From assembly GCF_001644605.1 (NCBI RefSeq), contig NZ_CP011388.1, positions 2,403,001-2,467,000 of the forward strand: a DNA stretch of 64,000 bases, in the 5' to 3' direction. Positions 7,816 through 15,758 of the stretch are shown here, one piece after another. The position numbers and the translations under genes were made by a program. The DNA comes from Paenibacillus swuensis. Lineage in GTDB: Bacteria > Bacillota > Bacilli > Paenibacillales > DY6. Numbering within the stretch: position 1 is the stretch's first letter; each line of letters starts with the position of its first letter. A model generated the notes under the pieces. That model did not search any database. It saw only the letters and a list, made by a program, of their open reading frames with translations, and was not told the origin of the DNA.

Positions 7816-9294
7816 ATGACCTGGGACAATACAAGGCACTGGCTGGATACTGACGGAAAACCGTTGCACGCGCACGGAGGCGGATTCTGGCAGGAAAACG
7901 GGTATTATTACTGGTTTGGTGAAAATCGGGAGAGACGCAATAAAGTATCCGTTTATCGTTCCCGTGACTTGGCGCAATGGGAATTCCGGAGGCATATTAT
8001 CACATTGGACTCGCCGTTTGAACCTGTATATTTCCAGACGGATCCAGAGATGGATCCGCATGGAGCAGCGGCGGCGGGAACAGGCAGCGGGTGTATTGTG
8101 GAACGGCCCAAAGTGATTCGCAATCCGCTCACCGGGCGTTATGTGCTGTGGGCGCATTGGGAAAACGGGCAGGATTATACCGGCGCCCGCGCGCTTATTG
8201 CAAGCTGCGACACCATCGACGGGGAGTACGTGTACCACGGGAGCTTCAACCCGATCGGACATATGTCGCGAGACTGCACACTGTTCGTGGACGATGACGG
8301 CAGCGCATACTTCATCTCGGCGGCGCGGGACAATGCGGATTTGCATATGTACCGTCTGTCCGAGGACTATTTAAGCATTGCGGAGCACGTGAAGACGTTG
8401 TGGCCCTCCCAGTACCGGGAGGCGCCGGCCGTCATGAAGAGTGAGAATGTCTACTTTATGGTTACATCCGGCTGCACGGGATGGCCACCGAATCAGGGGA
8501 CGTATGCTTACGCGGTGGGGAGCCTGCTTGGACCGTGGACATCGCAACAGAACTTGGGCGGTGTGACGACTTGGGATACGCAACCGACCTGCATTCTGCC
8601 GATCCGGGGTTCGGAGACAACGACCTATCTTTATGTCGGAGATCGTTGGGATCCCGCCGAATACGGCAATTCGGCTTATGTGATGCTGCCTCTTCGCTTT
8701 CCCACGGACACTTCGATGGAGCTCGACTGGCAGGAGCATGTAGTGCTGGATGTGGGGACGGGTGCTGCCCGGCATATGCCCAAGCATACGGATGTCGTTA
8801 TAGCACGGGCTGGGCGGCAAGAAATGCTGCATCGCATGAAATGTCATGGATTGGATACCTATTTGGCGCCGGCGGAGACTTTCCCGAAATCCGGATCGAA
8901 TGTTGTACAGCGCGTGCTTTCCTATGCTTCTGGCCAACTTTATTGGATCGTGGCAGTCGTGGAGGAAGAGCGAGTCGTGCTGGTGCATGCGGACAGCGGA
9001 TTAGCGCTTCAGCCGGCGTCCGCTGAGGCAGAAGCGCCGGTACTGCTAGCGGAGCGCACGAATGCTTCGGAGCAACAGTGGGAGTGTATCGAGCTTGGCG
9101 GTGGATGGGCGAAGCTGGTGAACGCGCAGTCGAAGCTTGCGCTGACGTATCGGCGCGAAGAGGGCTCCGTGCTTGTCGTTACCGAGGAAGTTCCGGGCAA
9201 CCAAGCCCGATGGGGCTGGGGTTCCGCTTACGGTCATCCCGACCCGCAAGCGTTCGCCGTCGTACCGGTCTATGATCGAATGCGCTCCAACTAG
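7816..9294 (+). CDS. GH43-like glycoside hydrolase with C-terminal ricin-like region
   Basis: Five-bladed beta-propeller glycosidase of the GH43/GH62 superfamily, by its Trp- and Tyr-rich blades and motifs. These are H-A-H-G-G-G near the N-terminus (candidate general base region), a conserved E-R-P-K-V-I-R-N-P-L-T-G-R-Y blade near 100, S-R-D-C-T-L-F-V-D-D-D-G-S-A-Y-F around 155, and Y-R-E-A-P-A-V-M-K (candidate acid Glu) near 205. Residues 365-470 carry two Q-x-W-like repeats, suggesting a partial beta-trefoil carbohydrate-binding module. No signal peptide is present, so it probably acts on imported oligosaccharides. ATG 7816 (GGGGGA 10 bp upstream) is preferred; an in-frame GTG at 7810 is possible. 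A terminator follows. Substrate (arabinan, galactan or xylan fragments) is not determined. Confidence 0.8.
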   Translation: MTWDNTRHWLDTDGKPLHAHGGGFWQENGYYYWFGENRERRNKVSVYRSRDLAQWEFRRHIITLDSPFEPVYFQTDPEMDPHGAAAAGTGSGCIVERPKVIRNPLTGRYVLWAHWENGQDYTGARALIASCDTIDGEYVYHGSFNPIGHMSRDCTLFVDDDGSAYFISAARDNADLHMYRLSEDYLSIAEHVKTLWPSQYREAPAVMKSENVYFMVTSGCTGWPPNQGTYAYAVGSLLGPWTSQQNLGGVTTWDTQPTCILPIRGSETTTYLYVGDRWDPAEYGNSAYVMLPLRFPTDTSMELDWQEHVVLDVGTGAARHMPKHTDVVIARAGRQEMLHRMKCHGLDTYLAPAETFPKSGSNVVQRVLSYASGQLYWIVAVVEEERVVLVHADSGLALQPASAEAEAPVLLAERTNASEQQWECIELGGGWAKLVNAQSKLALTYRREEGSVLVVTEEVPGNQARWGWGSAYGHPDPQAFAVVPVYDRMRSN

Positions 9295-9295
9295 G

Positions 9296-9331
9296 CATGG
9301 CCTGCAATTTCTCGTCGCAGGCCATGGTTTT
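9296..9331 (+). terminator. Terminator after the GH43-like gene
   Basis: 10-bp perfect stem CATGGCCTGC / GCAGGCCATG, 11-nt loop, then GTTTTGGG. The T run is short, but the hairpin begins 2 bp after the stop. Confidence 0.65.
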
Positions 9332-9453
9332 GGGCGACTGTCGATGCTGACCATGATTTTTAGATGAATTATGGATAATATCTATTCATAAACTGGAAAA
9401 TCCCATATGATAGATTTAAATCTTGTGTTCAGGTTATCCATGAAGGAGAAATA

Positions 9454-10098
9454 ATGGAATTTATTACAGATGAATTAATTGAATCTGTCGAGCGGGAGCT
9501 TCTCCCGTTACTGAAAGTGGAAAGTATACATCCGCATGAACCTGTAATTATCAAGTTCCATCCTGAAGGGTGGGAAGTGTTAGGTACGGGCAATTACGCA
9601 GCCGTGATCGCGCATAGAGACAATCCGGAGATGGTCATCAAGGTATACGCGGAGGGGCGTCCCGGCCTTGCGGATGAGGTGGAAGTGTATCGTCGGCTGG
9701 GCAATCATCCGGCGTTCTCGACATGCTACCATTCTTCGGATTCCTATTTAATTATGAAACGCATGAGAGGGATCACATTATATAATTGTGTCATTAAAGG
9801 CATTCGCATACCGCGACAGGCGATTCAGGATATCGATGAGGCATTATACTATGCCCGAAGCCGGGGGCTGTGCCCGCATGATATTCACGGCAAAAATGTG
9901 ATGTTATATGAAGGACGCGGCAAGGTGCTGGATGTGTCGGACTTTCTGAAGGAGGAATATTGCCGGATGTGGGATGACCTGAAGAAGGGATATGACAAAT
10001 ATTATGAACCGTTTCTACACCGGTTTCCGATGCCGATTCCCGGCTTTATGATGGATTGGGTGCGGAGAGGATATCGACTATATAAGAAGCGGGATTGA
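9454..10098 (+). CDS. Small serine/threonine protein kinase-like protein (YrzF-like)
   Basis: 214-residue single-domain protein with a minimal protein-kinase fold. It shows a glycine-containing loop E-V-L-G-T-G-N-Y-A-A-V (41-51), the ATP-binding Lys63 in V-I-K-V-Y, an early acidic helix E-V-E-V-Y-R (75-80), a catalytic loop H-D-I-H-G-K-N-V-M (142-150) with Asp143 and Asn148, and V-L-D-V-S-D-F (158-164) in place of the DFG region. The order and spacing resemble Bacillus YrzF and other small lipopolysaccharide-kinase/RIO-like proteins. There is no transmembrane or PASTA segment, so it is cytosolic. It converges with the coiled-coil gene on the other strand. The ribosome binding site AAGGAGAAATA is strong. 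Substrates are unknown. Confidence 0.75.
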   Translation: MEFITDELIESVERELLPLLKVESIHPHEPVIIKFHPEGWEVLGTGNYAAVIAHRDNPEMVIKVYAEGRPGLADEVEVYRRLGNHPAFSTCYHSSDSYLIMKRMRGITLYNCVIKGIRIPRQAIQDIDEALYYARSRGLCPHDIHGKNVMLYEGRGKVLDVSDFLKEEYCRMWDDLKKGYDKYYEPFLHRFPMPIPGFMMDWVRRGYRLYKKRD

Positions 10099-10108
10099 GC
10101 AGCGAGGA

Positions 10109-10588
10109 CTATTGCTGTTTAAGTTGCCGCTTGATCAGATGAATTTCTTCCTCGTTCTCGATCAACTTCTTGCGGTGGAAATCCAGCCTGTCGTTGACGC
10201 TCTGCAAACCTGCCATCAACTTGTTATCCGCTTCGATGTTTTCTATGTGAAATTGGTCCAGTTTCACGTCCAAAGCCTCCAATCGGAAATCCACACGATC
10301 CATGCGCCGATCCATGCTTTCCAAGCGCTCATCAACGGTGTCAAAACGCGAATCCATATCCCCTAATCGTGTATCCATAACTTCTAAGCGTGAATTCATA
10401 ACTTCTAAGCGCGAATCCACTCCTTCTAATCGCGAATCCATTCCCTCTAAGCGCAAATTCACATCGTCTAAGCGTGAATCCATTCCCTCTAAGTGTGAAT
10501 TCATTCCCTCTAAGCGTTGATTCGTATGCTCTGCTTGTTTGCGCAGTAAAGTTATTTCATAGAGCATGAGCTTCAATGTATCTTCCAT
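10109..10588 (-). CDS. Heptad-repeat coiled-coil protein of unknown function
   Basis: 159-residue cytoplasmic protein dominated by a continuous coiled coil. From about residue 24 to 100 it is built of near-identical heptads of the type R-L-E-G-M-D-S, about eleven copies, and the underlying DNA is a 21-bp direct repeat. The C-terminal third (100-159) loses the strict repeat but stays helical and charged. No membrane segment or enzyme motif is seen. It starts with an ATG behind GGAGGGAATTCC and ends 10 bp from the convergent kinase-like gene. Similar short repeat proteins are annotated only as hypothetical coiled-coil proteins. Copy number of the heptads is likely variable between strains. Function is not recognisable. 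Confidence 0.7.
   Translation of the reverse strand: MEDTLKLMLYEITLLRKQAEHTNQRLEGMNSHLEGMDSRLDDVNLRLEGMDSRLEGVDSRLEVMNSRLEVMDTRLGDMDSRFDTVDERLESMDRRMDRVDFRLEALDVKLDQFHIENIEADNKLMAGLQSVNDRLDFHRKKLIENEEEIHLIKRQLKQQ
10370..10510. repeat. 21-bp minisatellite inside the coiled-coil gene
   Basis: About seven direct repeats of a 21-bp unit of the type GCGTGAATTCATAACTTCTA, encoding the heptads on the minus strand. Units differ at a few positions and stay in frame. Confidence 0.75.
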
Positions 10589-10858
10589 GGAATTCCCTCC
10601 AATTCATTGTCTCTTAATTATACGGATTATGAATTCAAAGTCTATAGAATCGGAACAAATGTTCTCTCCAATGAACACGATGAACAAGCCTGTCAGGTTG
10701 CCTGCAGGTTTATTTGTCATTCCCATAACTGGAGCCTGTTAACACTTTGTAACTACTTCCGTAATTCTCTGCTGTACTATGAATCTATCAAGAGGGGACG
10801 GCGACTTACAGGCGGTGTTCCGGACATCTAAGCGAACGCAGAAGGTTGGGATTAAGTT

Positions 10859-11866
10859 ATGAAGAGAAAGAGAAGAAGACGGCTGGGCATGTTGGTTTTG
10901 GCTGTAATTACAGTGTTTATGATTACTAGTTTTGCAGAGAAGAGTCCCGTATTTTCAGGAAAGAATAACGCAATCAGTGAGGACCAAGCAAAGAATCTGA
11001 ACAACTCGGGCAACAACAGTATTCCGCCCCCTGTGAAACCAGCACCAGAGCCCAAGCCAGAATCGGAATCGAGTGTGGAACCAGAGAACGTAACCAAGCC
11101 TGATCCCCCCGATGCCAAGCCGGAAACCCCAACCGAAACGGAAAGCCAAGGGGAAACCGAATCCAAGCCTGTACCTGACCCGACAGACAAGTCAGAGTTA
11201 GAGAATGCCGTTATTCCCGTTAAAAAACCGGATCCCAAGCCGCCTGTGCCTGTTCATCCGCAAGTCCAAGAGGACCGCAAGAAGTTTGTAGCCCTTACCT
11301 TTGACGATGGACCTGACGGGAAATACACTTCCGCGGTTATGGATATTTTGGACGAATATAAGGTAAAAGGGACGTTCTTCGTTGTCGGACAACAGGCGAT
11401 TAAATTTCCTGAAGTGATCCAACGCATGAAGAATGAGGGTCATTCCATCGGCAATCATACCTTCAGTCATGTGAATATGCCCAAACAAAGCATTGAAGAG
11501 ATGAAAGAACAAATTACCAAGACCGATGAAGCCATCAAGGATGCGACGGGGGAGACTCCCACCTTGTTCCGGGCGCCTTACGGGTCTGCGAATGCTCAAG
11601 TAAAGGAAACCGTCAGCCAAATGAGCAAAACACTCGTACCCTGGAGCGTCGATACGCGGGATTGGGCCGGAACATCGGTTGCCGGCATGATGGGGCATCT
11701 GAAGAAAGAGATATCGCCTGGCGGCATTGTATTGATGCATAGTTTTGGCGGTAAGAACGGAGACCTCAACAACACGTTGCAAGCCTTACCCCTGATCATC
11801 GAATATTTGCAAAATAACGGCTATACCCTTGTAACCACCGAAGTATTGCTAGCGGCTAAGGGATAA
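10859..11866 (+). CDS. Polysaccharide deacetylase (NodB domain), membrane-anchored
   Basis: Extracytoplasmic carbohydrate esterase family 4 enzyme that removes acetyl groups from N-acetylglucosamine polymers such as peptidoglycan or chitin. A basic N-terminus and hydrophobic segment (about 9-26) form a signal anchor. Residues 45-140 are a low-complexity Pro/Glu/Lys linker that spans the wall. The NodB domain follows with all five motifs: T-F-D-D-G-P-D (147-153; Asp149 base, Asp150 metal), H-T-F-S-H (200-204; metal), R-A-P-Y-G-S (238-243), D-T-R-D-W (265-269) and L-M-H-S-F (292-296). All catalytic residues are present, so it should be active. It is a stand-alone gene; the ribosome binding site is weak. 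The target polymer is not determined from sequence. Confidence 0.93.
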   Translation: MKRKRRRRLGMLVLAVITVFMITSFAEKSPVFSGKNNAISEDQAKNLNNSGNNSIPPPVKPAPEPKPESESSVEPENVTKPDPPDAKPETPTETESQGETESKPVPDPTDKSELENAVIPVKKPDPKPPVPVHPQVQEDRKKFVALTFDDGPDGKYTSAVMDILDEYKVKGTFFVVGQQAIKFPEVIQRMKNEGHSIGNHTFSHVNMPKQSIEEMKEQITKTDEAIKDATGETPTLFRAPYGSANAQVKETVSQMSKTLVPWSVDTRDWAGTSVAGMMGHLKKEISPGGIVLMHSFGGKNGDLNNTLQALPLIIEYLQNNGYTLVTTEVLLAAKG

Positions 11867-11960
11867 GGACAAGCTAATTTAAGTTGACATGTTGTTATCC
11901 TGACCAAAAAATGGACTAAATATATCCCGCAATGGATTCGGTCGAAAGGATTCGTTTTAT

Positions 11961-13445
11961 ATGCCTAAATGGTGGTTTCAAAATGATATAAATATAAAGG
12001 CGGGATCAGCGTTAATTTCAGCGTCGCTGCTGCTGGGCGGATGCAACTTCATGTCGTCTCCGCTCGACCTGCTGCAAACCCCTGTATTGTCCGCGCAACA
12101 GGAAGAGATGAAGTCCGCGGTGCTGTCCTACTTGCCGGAAGGCGCGAAACTGACGTTTCCGCTAAATGACAAGAACACAGGCGCGGTTCGCAAAGCGGAT
12201 TTCGACGGAGACGGGAAAGATGAGCTGATCGCCTTTTACAAGATCCCTCGCAATGACTTTGAATTGGGTATCCTTATTCTGAAAAGCACCGACGCCGGTT
12301 GGGAAGACGCGGGCTCGGTACGCGAACCCGCGGCAGAGGTTGAATATGCGGAGCTTCAAGATGTATCCGGGGACGGATTGCCAGAACTGTTAATTGGTTG
12401 GCAAGGGTCCGCCCAGTGGACGAAGGAACTGTCGGTATATGCCTGGAGCGAAGGCAAGCTCACCGAGAAAGGCAATGCATTATATAGCGCATCCGCGATA
12501 ACGGATTTGGATTCTGACGGTGTTCATGAATTCTTGGCGCTGCATCATGATAAGCAATTAATGACTGCTGAAGCGAAACTTTACCGCTATCGTAACGGCT
12601 CGTTGGTTGAGGCGGATACGCTAAAGATGGACGGCACCATTAATGAGTACGGTAACGTAATGACAGGTAAAGCGAGCTCCGGGGTCAACGGTGTTTTCGT
12701 AGATGTCAGTGTCGGCGCACATTCAGCATACACTTCCCTGTTGATTCTGAGGAATGGGCGATTAACCGATGCGTTTCAGTATTTGGGCAAGCCGGCAACA
12801 GAAGCTTTTGAAGTGACGTTCAAGCCGAGTTTTCAGAAGAGCGAAGATATTAACGGGGACGGAATTATAGAAATTGTTATTCAGAGGGAAGCTCCCGGCA
12901 ATGAAGACAAGGCGTACGCGAATATGACATGGATTTATGAGTGGTACCAGTGGGATGGCAAGTATGGATTAAAGAAAGTATTCGAAAACTACTATCACGT
13001 CATCTACGATTCAAACGGAATACGCGGAATGCAACTTGACATTCCGAAACGATGGGAAGGACAATATGCGATTGATGAAGAGGTGACAACGGAAGGGGAC
13101 AGTATCGTAACGTTCCGTTATCTAGGCAGCCTTCCCAACGAGACCGCCGAATTATTCCGCATCCACTATATTCGAAAAACGAAGTGGTCTTCCGCGCAAG
13201 CCGAGTGGATTGCCGGGAAGGTGCCTTTCGTAGCGTTAGGCGAGGCGGGAGAAGATGTCATCATCGCCGCAACATTGCCGCAAACGGAAGCGGAACTATC
13301 TCCGAAAGAGTTGGAAGAATATGAAGCCATCCGTCCGAATGCGCAGCAATTACGCGATATGTACAAACCGTACCGAGTGGAGACGGAACAACAAGACCCG
13401 ATGCATGGAGGTGTATCCGTTGAAGGTGCTGCTTCTGGAGGATGA
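11961..13445 (+). CDS. Lipoprotein with FG-GAP/VCBS-like repeats
   Basis: 494-residue exported lipoprotein. The signal peptide ends in the lipobox L-L-G-G-C with Cys28 as the lipidated residue. The mature part contains calcium-binding-like Asp-rich loops typical of FG-GAP/VCBS beta-propeller repeats: D-F-D-G-D-G-K-D-E-L (about 72-81), D-V-S-G-D-G-L-P-E-L (about 134-143), D-L-D-S-D-G-V-H-E-F (about 182-191) and D-I-N-G-D-G-I-I-E-I (about 298-307). It ends by overlapping the response regulator gene, whose ribosome binding site lies inside this coding sequence. Coupling to a two-component system suggests a surface sensing or wall-related role, but no enzymatic motif is visible. Confidence 0.8.
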   Translation: MPKWWFQNDINIKAGSALISASLLLGGCNFMSSPLDLLQTPVLSAQQEEMKSAVLSYLPEGAKLTFPLNDKNTGAVRKADFDGDGKDELIAFYKIPRNDFELGILILKSTDAGWEDAGSVREPAAEVEYAELQDVSGDGLPELLIGWQGSAQWTKELSVYAWSEGKLTEKGNALYSASAITDLDSDGVHEFLALHHDKQLMTAEAKLYRYRNGSLVEADTLKMDGTINEYGNVMTGKASSGVNGVFVDVSVGAHSAYTSLLILRNGRLTDAFQYLGKPATEAFEVTFKPSFQKSEDINGDGIIEIVIQREAPGNEDKAYANMTWIYEWYQWDGKYGLKKVFENYYHVIYDSNGIRGMQLDIPKRWEGQYAIDEEVTTEGDSIVTFRYLGSLPNETAELFRIHYIRKTKWSSAQAEWIAGKVPFVALGEAGEDVIIAATLPQTEAELSPKELEEYEAIRPNAQQLRDMYKPYRVETEQQDPMHGGVSVEGAASGG

Positions 13446-14118
13446 AGAATCCATTCGCGGGTTCATTCGAATTAATTTGAAGCGTCAGGGTATGGAAGTC
13501 ATTGAAGCGGACACGGGTGAGGAAGCGCTCGTAAAAGCGGGGCTTGAGGGCGATATCCAGATCGCGCTGCTGGATGTAATGCTGCCGACGATCAGCGGTT
13601 TCGAAGTATGTGAACAGCTGCGCCTCCAGTATCCCCGCATGGGCATTATTATGCTGACCGCCCGGTCGCAGGAGGCCGATAAAATCCGCGGGTTGGAGCT
13701 TGGCGCCGACGATTATGTGCATAAGCCTTTCTCTCCCGGTGAACTGGTAGCCCGTATGAAAGCCTTAAGCCGGAGAATGAACATAGAAGAAATGCCGGAT
13801 CGCGAACCCGAAACGGGTCTCGGTCCCATTCGGTTTGTACCCGAAGAACGTAAACTGCTAAAGCATGAAGAGGAAATTCAACTGACACCCACTGAATACG
13901 CTATCGTCAAACTCTTATTGGAGCGGAGCAACAAAAGTGTCAGTCGCGATGACATCCTGACGGAAGTATGGGGCAGGCATTATGTCGGTGATCTGAAGAT
14001 CGTGGACGTCAACATAAGAAGATTGCGTCAGAAGATTGAAGAAGACCCCTCCAATCCGGTATATATTCACACGGTCTGGGGATATGGTTACATATGGAAG
14101 AGAGACAGCCAGCCATGA
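13420..14118 (+). CDS. OmpR/PhoB-family response regulator, TTG start
   Basis: DNA-binding response regulator of 232 residues. The receiver domain (1-115) has the acidic pocket Glu7/Asp8, phosphoacceptor Asp52 in A-L-L-D-V-M-L-P and Lys102 in D-Y-V-H-K-P-F. The C-terminal winged helix shows L-T-P-T-E-Y-A-I-V-K-L-L and the V-D-V-N-I-R-R-L-R-Q-K-I recognition region, ending V-W-G-Y-G-Y-I-W. The TTG at 13420 is chosen because GGAGGTG (13407-13413) sits at the right distance and it gives the canonical M-K-V-L-L-L-E-D-E start; an ATG at 13405 has no ribosome binding site. It overlaps the lipoprotein gene by 26 bp and the kinase gene by 4 bp, implying translational coupling. Confidence 0.92.
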   Translation: MKVLLLEDEESIRGFIRINLKRQGMEVIEADTGEEALVKAGLEGDIQIALLDVMLPTISGFEVCEQLRLQYPRMGIIMLTARSQEADKIRGLELGADDYVHKPFSPGELVARMKALSRRMNIEEMPDREPETGLGPIRFVPEERKLLKHEEEIQLTPTEYAIVKLLLERSNKSVSRDDILTEVWGRHYVGDLKIVDVNIRRLRQKIEEDPSNPVYIHTVWGYGYIWKRDSQP

Positions 14119-15506
14119 GAAGTTTACGAACGCGTATTATGCTTAATTTCGGCGTCATCATCGTTGCTATCGTTCTGACCTTGAGCATCCTGTTTCTGAC
14201 CGCGGTAAGGCAGTACTATTTCGGCGGCGCTCGTCAGGCTCTGGAAGAACGCGCCGAAGTTTATTCCGCCTTGTATAGTAAGTATCTCGGAAACCAGCCG
14301 CTGGTGGAGAAGTCCAGATATATCCTTGAGAATATGAATGAGGAAGAAGGCTTTACGACGACTCAGATTGTGGATCCCTCCGGTCGGCTGGTGGTGGATT
14401 CCAACGGTTTCAGCGGGGATCAGCTGCCGTTAACGGGCGACTTAGCCGCTGCGTTGAAGGGGAAGCCTCACATGTGGACAGGCGTGACGGAACTTGGCGA
14501 GGAAGTCATCGCGGTAGCCTATCCGTTGAAAGAAGCGGGACAGACCGTGGGCGCCATCCGTTACATGACGTCTATAGAGCGGTTAAATACAGCCGTTCGA
14601 AATCTGACGTGGATGACGACAGCCGTCGCGCTTACCGTCATCTTGCTCTCCATGACCGGAAGTTATTTATTGGCGGTCCGTATGATTCGTCCTGTACAGG
14701 AGCTCACGAAAGCGGCTAAGACGATGGCCCGGGGGGATTTCCGGCATCGCGCGGTCATTAGACATGAAGATGAAATCGGTCAGTTAGCTTTTTCTATGAA
14801 CCATATGGCTGAAGAAATTGAGCGTAACGAGCGTCTGAAGAATGATTTCATCGCTTCCGTTTCCCATGAACTGCGTACGCCCCTCACTTCCATCCAAGGA
14901 TGGAGTGAAACCCTGGCGGAAGGTGACTTGCAGGATAAAGAGGAATTGACTACAGGGTTAACCGTTATCTCGCGTGAAAGCTTGCGGTTATCGGGATTGG
15001 TTGAGGATCTGTTGGATTTCTCCAAGCTGCAGGCCCAATCCATCACGATATACAGAGAAAGGCTGGACCTCCGGCGGATGATGGATGAGATCGGACAACA
15101 ATATGCGGTAAAGCGGAGCCGGGGTGGTGTGCGGCTGGAGATCGATTATGCCGAAGAGCCCCTGTGGGTTTCCGGGGACGAGAACCGGCTGCGGCAGGTG
15201 CTGATCAACGTCATGGACAATGCCATCAAATTTGCGAAGACGGAAGGAGGCTTTATTCGTCTCGAAGGAACAACCGAACACCAAGAAGTCATCTTAAAGG
15301 TCATCGATAACGGCACCGGGATTGCTCCGGGCGACTTACCGTACGTAACCCGAAAGTTCTATAAAGGGGATACCAAACGCTCCGGCAGCGGCATCGGGTT
15401 GGCGCTTTCCCAAGAGATTGTTCAGGTGCACGGGGGGGCCATGGAACTCCAGAGCCTGCTAGGCGAGGGGACCACCGTTACCATTCGATTGCCTAAAGCG
15501 CAATAA
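14115..15506 (+). CDS. Sensor histidine kinase partner of the response regulator
   Basis: Membrane histidine kinase of 463 residues. Membrane segments lie at about 10-32 and 166-188, flanking an extracytoplasmic sensor region of about 130 residues. A HAMP domain (about 189-241) follows. The H box S-V-S-H-E-L-R-T-P carries the phosphorylated His251. The N box is N-V-M-D-N-A-I-K-F (365-373), G1 is D-N-G-T-G-I (398-403), and a later G box reads G-S-G-I-G-L-A-L. The ATG at 14115 overlaps the regulator stop as ATGA, which fixes the start better than an upstream in-frame ATG at 14094. Sequence style is WalK/PhoR-like. The signal is unknown; the upstream lipoprotein is a candidate accessory sensor. 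Confidence 0.92.
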   Translation: MRSLRTRIMLNFGVIIVAIVLTLSILFLTAVRQYYFGGARQALEERAEVYSALYSKYLGNQPLVEKSRYILENMNEEEGFTTTQIVDPSGRLVVDSNGFSGDQLPLTGDLAAALKGKPHMWTGVTELGEEVIAVAYPLKEAGQTVGAIRYMTSIERLNTAVRNLTWMTTAVALTVILLSMTGSYLLAVRMIRPVQELTKAAKTMARGDFRHRAVIRHEDEIGQLAFSMNHMAEEIERNERLKNDFIASVSHELRTPLTSIQGWSETLAEGDLQDKEELTTGLTVISRESLRLSGLVEDLLDFSKLQAQSITIYRERLDLRRMMDEIGQQYAVKRSRGGVRLEIDYAEEPLWVSGDENRLRQVLINVMDNAIKFAKTEGGFIRLEGTTEHQEVILKVIDNGTGIAPGDLPYVTRKFYKGDTKRSGSGIGLALSQEIVQVHGGAMELQSLLGEGTTVTIRLPKAQ

Positions 15507-15758
15507 CTACAGTTATTCCTCCCGCAGTTCCGCGGACGGCAGTAATTGAAACAGGTTCGAAGTTGTGTTTAACATCATGCCATAATGCCAATACCAATAA
15601 CTATATAGGTACTTTAGTCCCTTTTTGATGCAAAACAGGCGATTTTGTCTGAATATTAGGCGAATTTCATAAAACTGCTATGGACAGGCTCCCCTGAATG
15701 CAATAACATAGTAAAATCGCTATTGACTATACTACTTAGAGGAGCATCAGATCCAGTT

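Noticed and set aside
10607-10831. 74-codon open frame upstream of the deacetylase gene
   Set aside because: No ribosome binding site, no recognisable domain, and composition like the surrounding intergenic DNA.
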